Assembly (NCBI RefSeq): GCF_023278085.1
Contig: NZ_CP066265.1
Location: forward strand, 2,262,501-2,326,500
Direction: 5' to 3'
DNA from: Pseudomonas syringae
GTDB taxonomy: Bacteria > Pseudomonadota > Gammaproteobacteria > Pseudomonadales > Pseudomonadaceae
DNA length: 64,000 nucleotides
Numbering within the stretch: the stretch's first letter is position 1; every line of letters begins with the position of its first letter. The notes under the pieces are model-generated. The model was not told where the DNA came from. It saw only the letters and a list, made by a program, of their open reading frames with translations, and did no database searches. The position numbers and the translations under genes are program-made. Of this stretch, positions 54,015-62,698 are shown one piece after another.

Positions 54015-54042
54015 CTGTAGTGCAATTGCGGCGCCACTACAG
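54015..54042. promoter_or_regulatory. Inverted repeat in the CBS-polB divergent gap
   Basis: Perfect CTGTAGTG (54015-54022) / CACTACAG (54035-54042) with a 12-bp spacer. It is not a LexA box (the spacing is wrong). It is placed upstream of the CBS gene and far from polB. Binding partner unknown. Confidence 0.35.
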
Positions 54043-54210
54043 AATCATGCAGTCCGCAGAATCGGGCAAGCGTTAAATCAGGATCAGAGGCATAGACGCA
54101 ATCAATCGTCAGCGTCTGCTGAATATGCCTCTAAATCGACCGCCGACCGCGCCTTTACCTGCCAGCCCAAGTAGAATCAGCACCTTGACCGGAGCCTTGA
54201 GGGCGTAGCG

Positions 54211-56574
54211 TTGGATTTACCGCAGGGCTTTATCCTGAGTCGGCACTGGCAAGACACGCCCGCCGGGACTGAGGTCGACTTCTGGTTGGCCACTGACCAG
54301 GGCCCTCGTCACATCCGTCTGCCTTGTCAGCCTTCTGTGGCGTTTATTCCCGCCGAGCAGGGCGAGCGTGCGCGGTCGCTGTTGCGCAGCGAGCGTGGTG
54401 TGGAGTTGCGCCCTCTGGAGCTCTGTGACTTTCGTCATCGTCCGGTGCTGGGCGTTTACTGTCAGCAGCATCGGCAGTTGATGAATATCGAAAAAATGCT
54501 GCGCAGAGGCAACGTGGACGTCTACGAAGCAGACATTCGCCCGCCCGAGCGCTACCTGATGGAGCGTTTCATCACTGCGCCGGTGCAGTTCAGTGGCACG
54601 CCGAATGCCGATGGCGTGTTGTGTGATGCGCAGATCAGGCCGGCACCCGATTACCGGCCCAACCTGAAGCTGGTGTCGCTGGACATCGAAACCACCGCGC
54701 GGGGCGAGCTGTATTCCATCGCGCTGGAAGGCTGCGGGCAGCGTCAGGTCTATATGCTCGGCCCGCCGAACGGCGGCGATGAGGCACTGGATTTTCAGCT
54801 CGATTATTGCGACACCCGCGCACAGTTACTGGAGCGTCTGAACGACTGGCTGGCGTTGCATGACCCGGACGCGATCATTGGCTGGAACGTGGTGCAGTTT
54901 GACTTGCGGGTGCTGCACGAGCACGCACAGCGCTTGCAGGTGCCGCTACGGCTCGGACGTGGCGGGGAGGCGATGGGCTGGCGTGAGCATGGCAGCCGTA
55001 ACAATCATTTTTTTGCCGAAGTCAGTGGCCGGCTGATCATTGATGGTATCGAGGCGTTGCGCTCCGCAACCTGGAGTTTCCCGTCCTTCAGCCTGGAATA
55101 CGTCGCGCAGACGCTACTGGGTGAGGGCAAGGCCATCGACACGCCTTACCAGCGCATGGACGAGATCAACCGGATGTTCGCCGAGGACAAACCTGCGCTG
55201 GCACGTTACAACATCAAGGACTGCGAGCTGGTAACGCGCATCTTCGCCAAGACCGAGTTGCTGACCTTCCTGCTGGAGCGCGCCACGGTGACCGGTTTGC
55301 CGGCTGATCGCAGCGGTGGCTCGGTTGCTGCATTCTGCCACCTGTACATTCCGCTGATGCACCGTCAGGGCTTCGTTGCCCCCAACCTGGGCGAGCGTTT
55401 ACCGGAAGCCAGCCCCGGCGGTTTCGTGATGGATTCGCAACCCGGGTTGTACGAATCGGTACTGGTGCTGGACTACAAAAGCCTCTACCCGTCGATCATC
55501 CGCACTTTTCTCATTGACCCCGTGGGCTTGATCGAGGGCATGCGTCATCCCGAAGACAGCGAGTCGGTACCGGGTTTTCGCGGTGCGCGTTTTTCCCGCA
55601 CGCGACACAGCCTGCCAGCCATCGTCGAGCGCGTCTGGCAAGGTCGGGAAGCGGCCAAACGCGAGAAAAACGCGCCGCTGTCCCAGGCCCTGAAAATCAT
55701 CATGAACGCGTTCTACGGGGTTTTGGGTTCCAGCGGCTGCCGCTTCTTCGATCCGCGTCTGGCGTCGTCGATCACCCTGCGCGGGCACGAAATCATGCTC
55801 AAGACCCGCGACCTCATTCAGGCCCAGGGCTACACCGTGATCTACGGCGACACCGACTCGACCTTCGTCTGGCTGGGCCGTCCTCACGGGCAGGACGAGG
55901 CCGCCACCATTGGCAAGGCGCTGGTCCAGCAGGTCAACCTGTGGTGGCGCGAGCATCTGCAGAACGAATATGGCCTGCACAGCGCGCTTGAATTGCAATA
56001 TGAAACACATTTTCGACGCTTCCTGATGCCGACCGTGCGCGGGGCCGAGGAGGGCAGCAAGAAACGTTACGCCGGGCTGGTCACCCGCGCCGACGGCTCC
56101 GAAGAAATGGTCTACAAAGGTCTGGAAACGGTACGTACCGACTGGTCGCCGCTGGCTCAGCGATTCCAGCAGGAATTGTATCTGCGCATCTTCAAGCGTC
56201 AGCCGTATCAGGACTACGTGCGCGATTACGTGCAGCGCACGCTGTCAGGTGAACTGGATGACCTGCTGATCTATCGCAAGCGACTGCGCCGCAAGCTCGA
56301 TGACTACCAGCGCAACGTGCCGCCGCATGTCCGCGCAGCGCGTCTGGCCGACGAGTACAACGACCAGCAGGGGCGGCCGAAGCAGTACCAGAGCGGTGGC
56401 TGGATCAGCTATGTGATGACCACCGCCGGCCCGGAACCGCTGGAGATACGCCATGCGCCGATTGACTACGATCACTACGTGACGCGCCAGTTGCAACCGC
56501 TGGCCGACGCGATCCTGCCGTTCGTGGACGACGATTTCAGTACCCTGATCGGTGGGCAGCTCGGGCTTTTCTAG
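54211..56574 (+). CDS. polB: DNA polymerase II (family B), TTG start
   Basis: A 787-residue family B polymerase for lesion bypass and replication restart. Exonuclease motifs are SLDIETT (Exo I), [10 protein letters not shown] (Exo II) and YNIKDCEL (Exo III). Polymerase motifs are [10 protein letters not shown] (A), [15 protein letters not shown] (B) and IYGDTDST (C); all catalytic acidic residues are present. The TTG at 54211 has GAGGG seven bases upstream and gives the family N-terminus [15 protein letters not shown]; no ATG is suitably placed. No LexA box was found in the upstream gap. Its stop overlaps that of the convergent Sir2 gene. Confidence 0.95.
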   Translation: MDLPQGFILSRHWQDTPAGTEVDFWLATDQGPRHIRLPCQPSVAFIPAEQGERARSLLRSERGVELRPLELCDFRHRPVLGVYCQQHRQLMNIEKMLRRGNVDVYEADIRPPERYLMERFITAPVQFSGTPNADGVLCDAQIRPAPDYRPNLKLVSLDIETTARGELYSIALEGCGQRQVYMLGPPNGGDEALDFQLDYCDTRAQLLERLNDWLALHDPDAIIGWNVVQFDLRVLHEHAQRLQVPLRLGRGGEAMGWREHGSRNNHFFAEVSGRLIIDGIEALRSATWSFPSFSLEYVAQTLLGEGKAIDTPYQRMDEINRMFAEDKPALARYNIKDCELVTRIFAKTELLTFLLERATVTGLPADRSGGSVAAFCHLYIPLMHRQGFVAPNLGERLPEASPGGFVMDSQPGLYESVLVLDYKSLYPSIIRTFLIDPVGLIEGMRHPEDSESVPGFRGARFSRTRHSLPAIVERVWQGREAAKREKNAPLSQALKIIMNAFYGVLGSSGCRFFDPRLASSITLRGHEIMLKTRDLIQAQGYTVIYGDTDSTFVWLGRPHGQDEAATIGKALVQQVNLWWREHLQNEYGLHSALELQYETHFRRFLMPTVRGAEEGSKKRYAGLVTRADGSEEMVYKGLETVRTDWSPLAQRFQQELYLRIFKRQPYQDYVRDYVQRTLSGELDDLLIYRKRLRRKLDDYQRNVPPHVRAARLADEYNDQQGRPKQYQSGGWISYVMTTAGPEPLEIRHAPIDYDHYVTRQLQPLADAILPFVDDDFSTLIGGQLGLF

Positions 56575-57416
56575 CGCGTGATCAACTGCCCGGCAACCCA
56601 CGGCAATACCTGCTCACACGAGGCCTCGATCTTCATGTTCAGCAACTCGTCAGCGCGGGTCTTGCCATGGTTGATCGCAATGACCGGCTTGCCCTGTTCG
56701 ACCATCGCCTTGCACAGGCGGAACGCCGACCAGGCCATCAATGATGTCCCGACCACCAGCAAACCCTCTGCCTGCGCGACACTCGATGTTGCCTGTGCAG
56801 CGGTTTGCGTGGCGACGTTTTCACCGAAGAACACCACGTCCGGTTTTAGCTGATCGCCCTGACAGTGCGGGCATTCGGGGACCTTGAAGCCGGCCTCGAG
56901 AGCGGGGTCCAGCAGGGTGTCGCCGTCGGGTGCCTGTGTGGCGTGAACCCCGGCCAGATAGGGGTTTTGGGCAATCATCTGTTCCTGAATCAGCGCCCGG
57001 TCGCTGCGTTGCTGGCAGTCAAGACACAGTACCCGGTGCAGGCTGCCATGCAGCTCGACCACATCATGGCTGCCCGCCTGACTGTGCAGTGCGTCGACGT
57101 TCTGGGTGATCAACCCGCTAATCGCGTTATCGGCTTGCAGCGCAGCCAAGGCACAGTGCGCGACATTGGGTTGCGCGGCCCGGATACGCGGCCATCCCAG
57201 CATTGCCCGCGCCCAGTAACGTTGGCGCGCAGCCGGGTTGCCAACGAATTCCTGATACATCATCGGCTGTTTGCCACGCCGCACGCCGTCTTTGTCACGG
57301 TAGTCCGGAATGCCTGACGCGGTGCTGATACCTGCACCGGTCACGACCAGGAACGCCTTGTCAGACATCGTCTGGCAAAGCGTGTCGAGCTGACTGTGGG
57401 TTTTGTGGTCCAGCAT
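56571..57416 (-). CDS. Sir2-family NAD-dependent protein deacylase
   Basis: A 281-residue sirtuin. NAD-binding GAGIST and GIPDYRD are near the N-terminus, TQNVDALH follows, and the catalytic histidine is in VELHGSL. A zinc site is formed by two CxxC pairs (CLDC and CPHC), and VVGTSLM completes the nucleotide site. It removes acyl groups from lysines. ATG 57416 with GAGG seven bases upstream is chosen; a longer in-frame reading to 57623 looks non-coding. The stop shares the CTAG palindrome with the polB stop. Confidence 0.9.
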   Translation of the reverse strand: MLDHKTHSQLDTLCQTMSDKAFLVVTGAGISTASGIPDYRDKDGVRRGKQPMMYQEFVGNPAARQRYWARAMLGWPRIRAAQPNVAHCALAALQADNAISGLITQNVDALHSQAGSHDVVELHGSLHRVLCLDCQQRSDRALIQEQMIAQNPYLAGVHATQAPDGDTLLDPALEAGFKVPECPHCQGDQLKPDVVFFGENVATQTAAQATSSVAQAEGLLVVGTSLMAWSAFRLCKAMVEQGKPVIAINHGKTRADELLNMKIEASCEQVLPWVAGQLITR

Positions 57417-57578
57417 CTTCAAACCTCGGATGACCTGCGTTGCCTGTTTGTGCTGCATGTCCAGAACAAAAGGGAGCCAGATTAGCAGCCAGGGTGAATG
57501 TGGGTGCAATATCCCGTTGTTCATTGCGCTGCAGGCATGGCAACCTTGGTCTTTTATCGCCTTGCCAAGGAAGCCCTG

Positions 57579-58421
57579 ATGCGATCGTTCGATTTCAAGC
57601 AACTGGATGTGTTCAGCGATCAACCGTTACTCGGCAATCCGCTGGCGGTGGTGTTGGGGGCAGACGGGTTAAGTGACGAACAGATGGCTGCGTTTGCGCG
57701 CTGGACCAATCTGAGTGAAACCACGTTTCTGCTGACACCGACAGACCCGGCAGCCGACTATCGGGTGCGCATCTTCACAACACTCTGCGAGCTGCCGTTC
57801 GCCGGGCATCCAACGCTGGGCACTTGCCATGCATGGCTGGAAGGTGGCGGCGTGCCGCGTGGCAAGGAAATCATTCAGGAATGCGGGATCGGTCTGGTGC
57901 GCATTCGCCAGGACGTCGCCGGGCTGGCCTTTACCGCGCCGCCGCTGTTGCGTTCCGGTGCGGTAGACGCCGGGCTGGTCGAGCAGATTCGCCTCGGCAT
58001 GAAGCTCGATGCGGGTGAGATTCTGGATGCTCGCTGGGTGGATAACGGCCCTGGCTGGGTGGCGATTCGTCTGGCAGACCGGGCCACGGTTCTGGCGTTG
58101 CAGCCTGACTATGCCCAATTGAACGGTCTGAAAATCGGCGTTGTCGGCCCATGGCACCCCGAGCTGGATGGCGATGAGGCGCAGTTTGAAGTACGCGCTT
58201 TCGTGCCCGGTGACGGCATGGCCGAAGACCCGGTAACCGGCAGCCTCAATGCTGGAATCGCCCACTGGTTTCTGGAAGAAGGTCTGGCACCTGACAACTA
58301 CGTCGTCAGCCAGGGCGCCGCGCTCGGACGCAAGGGCAGGGTGAGCGTTCAGCGTGTAGGCGATGACATCTGGGTGGGCGGCTCGGTGGTGACCTGTATT
58401 GATGGCCGGGTTTCGTTTTAG
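57579..58421 (+). CDS. PhzF-family isomerase/epimerase-like protein
   Basis: A 280-residue PhzF-fold protein. The two-lobed fold is indicated by FKQLDVFSDQPLLGNPLAVV, the catalytic Glu in NLSETTFLL, FTTLCELPFAGHPTLGT and AEDPVTGSLNAGIAHWF. PhzF converts DHHA in phenazine synthesis, but there are no phenazine genes here, so it is one of the many paralogues of unknown substrate. RBS AAGGA lies upstream of ATG 57579. Confidence 0.87.
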   Translation: MRSFDFKQLDVFSDQPLLGNPLAVVLGADGLSDEQMAAFARWTNLSETTFLLTPTDPAADYRVRIFTTLCELPFAGHPTLGTCHAWLEGGGVPRGKEIIQECGIGLVRIRQDVAGLAFTAPPLLRSGAVDAGLVEQIRLGMKLDAGEILDARWVDNGPGWVAIRLADRATVLALQPDYAQLNGLKIGVVGPWHPELDGDEAQFEVRAFVPGDGMAEDPVTGSLNAGIAHWFLEEGLAPDNYVVSQGAALGRKGRVSVQRVGDDIWVGGSVVTCIDGRVSF

Positions 58422-58450
58422 GCCTTGGTTGCGCTTGCTGTCTCGCCAGG

Positions 58451-58584
58451 CTGCAGATGTGTGACGCAGAGCGTCACGAAATGCATTACCACGCGGAGCG
58501 TGGGAACGAGAAATCTAACTGCTTATCGTGCCAATGCTCCGCGTTGGCATGCATCTCGTGACGCTCCGCGTCACAACTCTGCAG
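58451..58584. repeat. REP/BIME-like long inverted repeat
   Basis: Two arms of about 55 bp (58451-58509 and 58528-58584) face each other and are bounded by CTGCAG at both ends. Each arm contains GTGACGC-A/C-GAGCGTCAC-like and CCACGCGGAGCGTGG-like small palindromes. The arms match at most positions. A lone degenerate arm occurs at 44547-44596. The element fills most of the 276-bp gap between the convergent PhzF and DNA-repair genes. Confidence 0.75.
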
Positions 58585-58697
58585 ACTGGCGCGGAATCAA
58601 GCGCAAGGAGTTCCAGGCTTTAGTGTCACCGGTATCCCGGGCCAGATTAGACTTGTGGGTAACGATGAGCGCAGAGCATTGGCGCGGGCGGCATTGA

Positions 58698-59537
58698 TCA
58701 GTCCTTCAACGCGATCTTCTTGCCGCGCCGGGCGGCAATGTCGCTGGCCTGACCGTCGCGCTGCTTGCCAGTGCGAGCCTGGGTGATGAGGGCCGGGATC
58801 AGCGGGCCTTCTGGCAGGTTTTTCCAGAAGCGCGAAGGGAAGTGACCTTCCATGACTTTCGGGTTCAGCCGGGCAGGGTTGAAGATATGGCTGTAGTAGG
58901 TCAGCCATAGCTCGCCGTGCGGGTCTTCCACCTGCCGCGCCATGGTTTTCCAGGCATCCGGGCAGCGGCGCTCATGAATCAGCTGTTGGCCGTCGTAATA
59001 GACACCGTCTTGTGGCGTGGCAATCATCCAGCGGTGTTGGCCCATGCGGCCTATGAAGTGCTCGCTGGCACTCAGCAGAATATCGTGGGCCGGTTCGTGC
59101 CACGCCACATATTGCGGGCGCATGATCGCTGCGTCGTTGTCGGCAGGCGGCAGGGCTACAAAACGCAGAAAGGCATGCAGGTGATGCGCTTCGCGGCGCA
59201 CCGACTTGAGACGCCGGTGCAACTCGCTGCCCAGTTTATCGCCCGCCATCATGGCTGTTCGATCACCATGCGTGACGCGCCACAGCACTTCATACAGCAG
59301 GCTCCAGCGCTGCTCGCCACGATAGCGAGAAGTGCTTTCCAGCAGTTGCAGCAATTCCAGAGGGACACGCGCCTGAAACGGGCCGGATTCTTTGGGGTAT
59401 TGTTCTTCGCTGCCAAACAGGTCGGCAGCGTCAGGCGACTTCCAGCTGACCTGGCTGGGGTCGATCTGGTGACTCAACAGCCAGCGTGCCTGAGTTCGCC
59501 AGGTGTCGAACAGATCATCACAATCAAGACAGATCAT
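58698..59537 (-). CDS. Radical-SAM-linked DNA metabolism protein (TIGR03915/DUF4130)
   Basis: A 279-residue protein starting MICLDCDDLFDTWRTQARWL. RRLKSVRREAHHLHAFLRF, the ADNDAAIMRPQYVAWHEPAHD stretch (second half) and AWKTMARQVEDP are features of the TIGR03915 (DUF4130) family, whose genes occur next to a radical SAM DNA-repair protein and sometimes fused to a uracil-DNA glycosylase domain. No glycosylase domain is present here. It overlaps the upstream radical SAM gene by ATGA, so the two are one operon under the LexA box at 60769-60784. The biochemical role is unproven. Confidence 0.83.
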   Translation of the reverse strand: MICLDCDDLFDTWRTQARWLLSHQIDPSQVSWKSPDAADLFGSEEQYPKESGPFQARVPLELLQLLESTSRYRGEQRWSLLYEVLWRVTHGDRTAMMAGDKLGSELHRRLKSVRREAHHLHAFLRFVALPPADNDAAIMRPQYVAWHEPAHDILLSASEHFIGRMGQHRWMIATPQDGVYYDGQQLIHERRCPDAWKTMARQVEDPHGELWLTYYSHIFNPARLNPKVMEGHFPSRFWKNLPEGPLIPALITQARTGKQRDGQASDIAARRGKKIALKD

Positions 59538-60754
59538 CCCCACAAGCCCATTTGCTGAGGTTGTGGCCGGTCGCGCAGTTGATGGTGCAGGAACTCGCTG
59601 GTGGTCTCTGCGTGTGGCGGGTGGTAATCGCTGGTGATGATAAACGGCTTGGCCTTGGCCAGTACGCAACGCATGCGGGTCAGGTCTTCGTAGCGTATAC
59701 GCCGCTGCCTGCGCAGTTCGACCAGCCTCTGCGTGGTGCGAATGCCGATGCCAGGTACTCGGGCGATCAACGCCGCGTCGGCCTTGTTAAGGTCCAGAGG
59801 AAACACTTGTCGATTGCCCAGCGCCCATGCCAGTTTGGGGTCGATGTCCAGCGCAAGATCACCGGGGCCGCTGAGCAGCTCGCCAGCAGTAAAACCATAG
59901 CCGCGCAGCAGAAAATCTGCCTGATACAAGCGATGCTCACGCATCAAGGGCGGTGCGGCCAGCGGCACACTATCGGGGCTGTTCGGAATCGGGCTGAACG
60001 CCGAGTAGTAGACCCGGCGCAGCTTGAAGTCGCTGTACAGCGATTGCGCACTGTGCAGGATGGTGCTGTCGTCGGTGGCATCCGCGCCGACGATCATTTG
60101 CGTACTTTGCCCGGCCGGCGCAAAGCGCGGCGAGCGCGGTTCGTTGCGCACGGTCTGTTCGCCGGTATAGATGGTCTGCATTGCCTGCTTGATAGAGGCC
60201 ACGTCTTTTTCCGGGGCGAGTGTCTGCAGGCTCAGGTCGGTGGGCAGTTCGATGTTGACGCTCAGCCGGTCGGCATAGCGCCCGGCTTTTTCGATCAGTG
60301 CCGGGTCGGCATCGGGGATGGTCTTTAGGTGGATGTAGCCGCGAAACTCGTGCACCTCGCGCAGCAGCCTGGCGACCTCGACCAGTTGTTCCATGGTGTA
60401 GTCGGCCGAGCGAATGATCCCGGAACTCAGAAACAGCCCGCTGACGCAGTTGCGACGATAGAAGTCCAGCGTCAGGGTGACCACTTCTTCAGGCGAAAAG
60501 CGCGCACGCGGCACATCGCTGGAGCGGCGGTTGACGCAGTACTGGCAGTCATACAGGCAAAAGTTGGTGAGCAGGATTTTCAGCAGCGAAACGCAGCGTC
60601 CGTCTGGCGTGTAGCTGTGGCAGATGCCCATGCCATTGGTAGACCCCAGCCCGGATTTGTTCTGCGAGCTGCGTTTCGGGGCTCCACTGCTGGCGCACGA
60701 CGCATCGTACTTGGCGGCGTCTGCCAGGATGCTGAGCTTGTCGATGAGCTGCAT
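59534..60754 (-). CDS. Putative DNA modification/repair radical SAM protein (TIGR03916)
   Basis: A 406-residue protein. The radical-SAM cluster motif is NFCLYDCQYCVNR (CX3CX2C) near residue 65, followed by GLFLSSGII and PTDLSLQTLAPEK. A helix-hairpin-helix DNA-binding motif (LIARVPGIGIRTTQRLVELRR, about residues 325-345) is near the C-terminus. The family is linked by genome context to DNA damage repair and is distant from spore photoproduct lyase. ATG 60754 follows AAGGG at seven bases. A near-perfect LexA box is 15-30 bp upstream, suggesting SOS induction. Confidence 0.87.
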   Translation of the reverse strand: MQLIDKLSILADAAKYDASCASSGAPKRSSQNKSGLGSTNGMGICHSYTPDGRCVSLLKILLTNFCLYDCQYCVNRRSSDVPRARFSPEEVVTLTLDFYRRNCVSGLFLSSGIIRSADYTMEQLVEVARLLREVHEFRGYIHLKTIPDADPALIEKAGRYADRLSVNIELPTDLSLQTLAPEKDVASIKQAMQTIYTGEQTVRNEPRSPRFAPAGQSTQMIVGADATDDSTILHSAQSLYSDFKLRRVYYSAFSPIPNSPDSVPLAAPPLMREHRLYQADFLLRGYGFTAGELLSGPGDLALDIDPKLAWALGNRQVFPLDLNKADAALIARVPGIGIRTTQRLVELRRQRRIRYEDLTRMRCVLAKAKPFIITSDYHPPHAETTSEFLHHQLRDRPQPQQMGLWG

Positions 60755-60768
60755 GGAGAGACCCTTGA

Positions 60769-60784
60769 CTGTTTGCATATACAG
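60769..60784 (-). promoter_or_regulatory. LexA (SOS) box
   Basis: CTGTTTGCATATACAG matches CTG-N10-CAG, with the flanks A and TA extending it toward the consensus TACTGTATATATATACAGTA. It lies 15 bp upstream of the radical SAM gene start, a typical repressor position. Confidence 0.8.
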
Positions 60785-60876
60785 TATCGAGTTGCTGCGG
60801 CACACTCAAGCAGCGCTGCGTTGATCAGACCGAAGGTCAGCAAGCGTAAAAACGCACATCCATGTCTTTTTTAAAT

Positions 60877-60889
60877 GTTATTTTATAAC
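60877..60889 (+). promoter_or_regulatory. Zur-like operator upstream of the metal transporter operon
   Basis: GTTATTTTATAAC is a perfect palindrome around a TTT centre, within AAATGTTAT-TTT-ATAACGAAA, and closely resembles gamma-proteobacterial Zur boxes (GTTATAWTATAAC). It lies 55 bp before the first gene of the zinc/manganese-type ABC operon. It supports zinc-responsive repression; Fur or Mur binding is not excluded. Confidence 0.6.
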
Positions 60890-60943
60890 GAAACGTGTAA
60901 GTGCTATGTAATACTGTAACGAATAATTGCAGGTTACTGGCGC

Positions 60944-61075
60944 GTGAAATCTTCTCAATCTCCCTCGATCTCGGCGTCTGTGCTTGCTCAGTCAGCCTGG
61001 AAACGAGTGCTGTTTTCCCTCGTGGTACTGGCGCTGTTATGGGCGGCCATCGGCTGGTCGGTGGCCATTCCGTGA
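60944..61075 (+). CDS. 43-residue membrane protein coupled to the metal transporter ATPase
   Basis: GTG-started peptide beginning KSSQSPSISASVLAQSAWKR after the start residue, followed by one membrane helix VLFSLVVLALLWAAIGWSVA and ending IP. Its TGA overlaps the GTG start of the ATPase gene (GTGA, 61072-61075), a strong sign of a real, translationally coupled gene. AGG lies ten bases before the start. No family is recognised. By position it may be a small accessory subunit or leader cistron of the metal transporter. Confidence 0.62.
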   Translation: MKSSQSPSISASVLAQSAWKRVLFSLVVLALLWAAIGWSVAIP

Positions 61076-61821
61076 GTGCCGTCATCAGCCTCGAAAACCT
61101 GACCGTCGCCTACGAGCGCCGCCCTGCAGTGCATCACCTTAACGGTCGGTTCGAGGCGGGCAGCCTGACGGCGATCGTCGGCCCCAACGGTGCTGGCAAG
61201 TCGACCCTTATCAAAGCCATTGCCGGGACCATGAAGCCTGCACAGGGGCGGGTCGACCGAGGCCGTCTGGCAACCCGCACCATCGGCTATCTGCCGCAGG
61301 CTGCCGAGATCGATCGCAGCTTTCCTCTGAGTGTCGCCGATACGGTCTCCATGGGCGCCTGGCACAGCATCGGGCCGTTTCGTAGCCTGACGCGTGATCA
61401 CGCCAGGCTTACCGCAGAAGCGCTGCGCACCGTCGGGCTTGAAGGGTTCGAAAGTCGCAGCGTAGGTTCGCTGTCGTCCGGCCAGTTCCAGCGCGTGCTG
61501 TTTGCCCGGCTGTTGCTGCAGGACGCTTCCGTGATCCTGCTGGACGAGCCGTTTACCGCCATCGACGCGCGCACCACTCGCGATCTGCTGGAACTGGTGC
61601 GTGCCTGGCACGGGCAGGGGCGGACCGTGATTGCTGTGCTGCACGATATCGATCAGGTGCGTCAGCACTTTCCGCAGACTCTGTTGATGGCCCGCGAAGC
61701 CATTGCCTGGGGCGAGACAGCTGACGTGCTCAGCGTCGCCAACCTGCGCAAGGCCCGCAATATGGCGGAATACTGGAGCCCGGACGCGCTGTTGTGTGAT
61801 GTCGAGGAAGAGCGCCCATGA
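61072..61821 (+). CDS. Zinc/manganese-type ABC transporter ATP-binding protein
   Basis: A 249-residue ATPase with Walker A GPNGAGKST, signature LSSGQFQRVLFARLL and Walker B VILLDEPFTAID, followed by the H-loop AVLHDID. It belongs to the ZnuC/MntB/SitB group. The start is GTG 61072, giving VSAVISLENLTVAYERRPA, because it overlaps the stop of the small membrane-protein gene and no upstream ATG gives family-like sequence. It overlaps the permease gene by ATGA. Confidence 0.9.
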   Translation: MSAVISLENLTVAYERRPAVHHLNGRFEAGSLTAIVGPNGAGKSTLIKAIAGTMKPAQGRVDRGRLATRTIGYLPQAAEIDRSFPLSVADTVSMGAWHSIGPFRSLTRDHARLTAEALRTVGLEGFESRSVGSLSSGQFQRVLFARLLLQDASVILLDEPFTAIDARTTRDLLELVRAWHGQGRTVIAVLHDIDQVRQHFPQTLLMAREAIAWGETADVLSVANLRKARNMAEYWSPDALLCDVEEERP

Positions 61822-62687
61822 TGCTCTACAGCCTCGTAGTCGAGCCGTTTATCGAATTTGGTTTCATGCGCCGCGCGCTGGTGGCGTGTCTCGCGCTGGG
61901 CATTGGCTCAGGCCCGGTGGGCGTGCTGTTGATGCTGCGGCGCATGAGCCTGGTGGGCGATGCCATGAGCCATGCGGTGCTGCCGGGTGCCGCGGTGGGC
62001 TTCATGATCGCTGGTCTGTCGCTGCCCGCCATGGGCTTTGGCGGGTTGATCGCCGGGCTGGCGGTGGCGTTGCTGTCCGGTCTGGTCAGTCGCCTGACGT
62101 CATTGCGCGAAGACGCCAGTTTCGCCAGTTTTTACCTGACCTCGCTGGCTGCCGGGGTGCTGATCGTGTCGCTGCACGGCTCCAGTGTCGACCTCCTGCA
62201 TGTGCTGTTCGGCACCATTCTGGCCATCGATGACGCGTCGATCTACATGGTCGGCAGCATCGCCTCGTTCACGCTGGTGTTGCTGGCGGTGATCTACCGC
62301 CCGCTGGTGCTGGAGTGCTTCGATCCGGGTTTCCTGCGTGCGGTGGGCGGGCGCGGATCGCTGTATCACGTGTTGTTCCTGCTGTTGGTGGTGCTCAATC
62401 TGGTTGCAGGTTTTCAGGCTCTGGGCACGTTGATGGCGGTCGGCATGATGATGCTGCCTGCGACGGCTGCGCGTTTCTGGAGCAATTCGCTGAGTGGCCT
62501 GATGTTGATTTCCACGCTGATCGCCACCTTATCCGGTCTGATCGGCCTGATCGTTTCCTATCACCTTGGCGTCGCTTCGGGTCCTGCCATCGTATTGACC
62601 GCCAGTGCGTTCTACGCGTTTTCCCTGTTGTTCGGACGCACGGGCATCGTGCGTCGACTGTTTCCCAAACCTCACCTGGCTCATTGA
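61818..62687 (+). CDS. Zinc/manganese-type ABC transporter permease
   Basis: A 289-residue inner-membrane permease of the ABC-3 (ZnuB/MntC) family with eight or nine hydrophobic segments. The LMLRRMSLVGDAMSHAVLPG segment near residue 40 is characteristic, as is TLMAVGMMMLPATAARFW. It forms the channel for the ATPase encoded just upstream (four-base overlap). Confidence 0.92.
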   Translation: MMLYSLVVEPFIEFGFMRRALVACLALGIGSGPVGVLLMLRRMSLVGDAMSHAVLPGAAVGFMIAGLSLPAMGFGGLIAGLAVALLSGLVSRLTSLREDASFASFYLTSLAAGVLIVSLHGSSVDLLHVLFGTILAIDDASIYMVGSIASFTLVLLAVIYRPLVLECFDPGFLRAVGGRGSLYHVLFLLLVVLNLVAGFQALGTLMAVGMMMLPATAARFWSNSLSGLMLISTLIATLSGLIGLIVSYHLGVASGPAIVLTASAFYAFSLLFGRTGIVRRLFPKPHLAH

Positions 62688-62698
62688 AAGGGTATGTC

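Noticed and set aside
54100-54210. LexA box before polB
   Set aside because: polB is SOS-regulated in E. coli, but no CTG-N10-CAG element was found in this gap.
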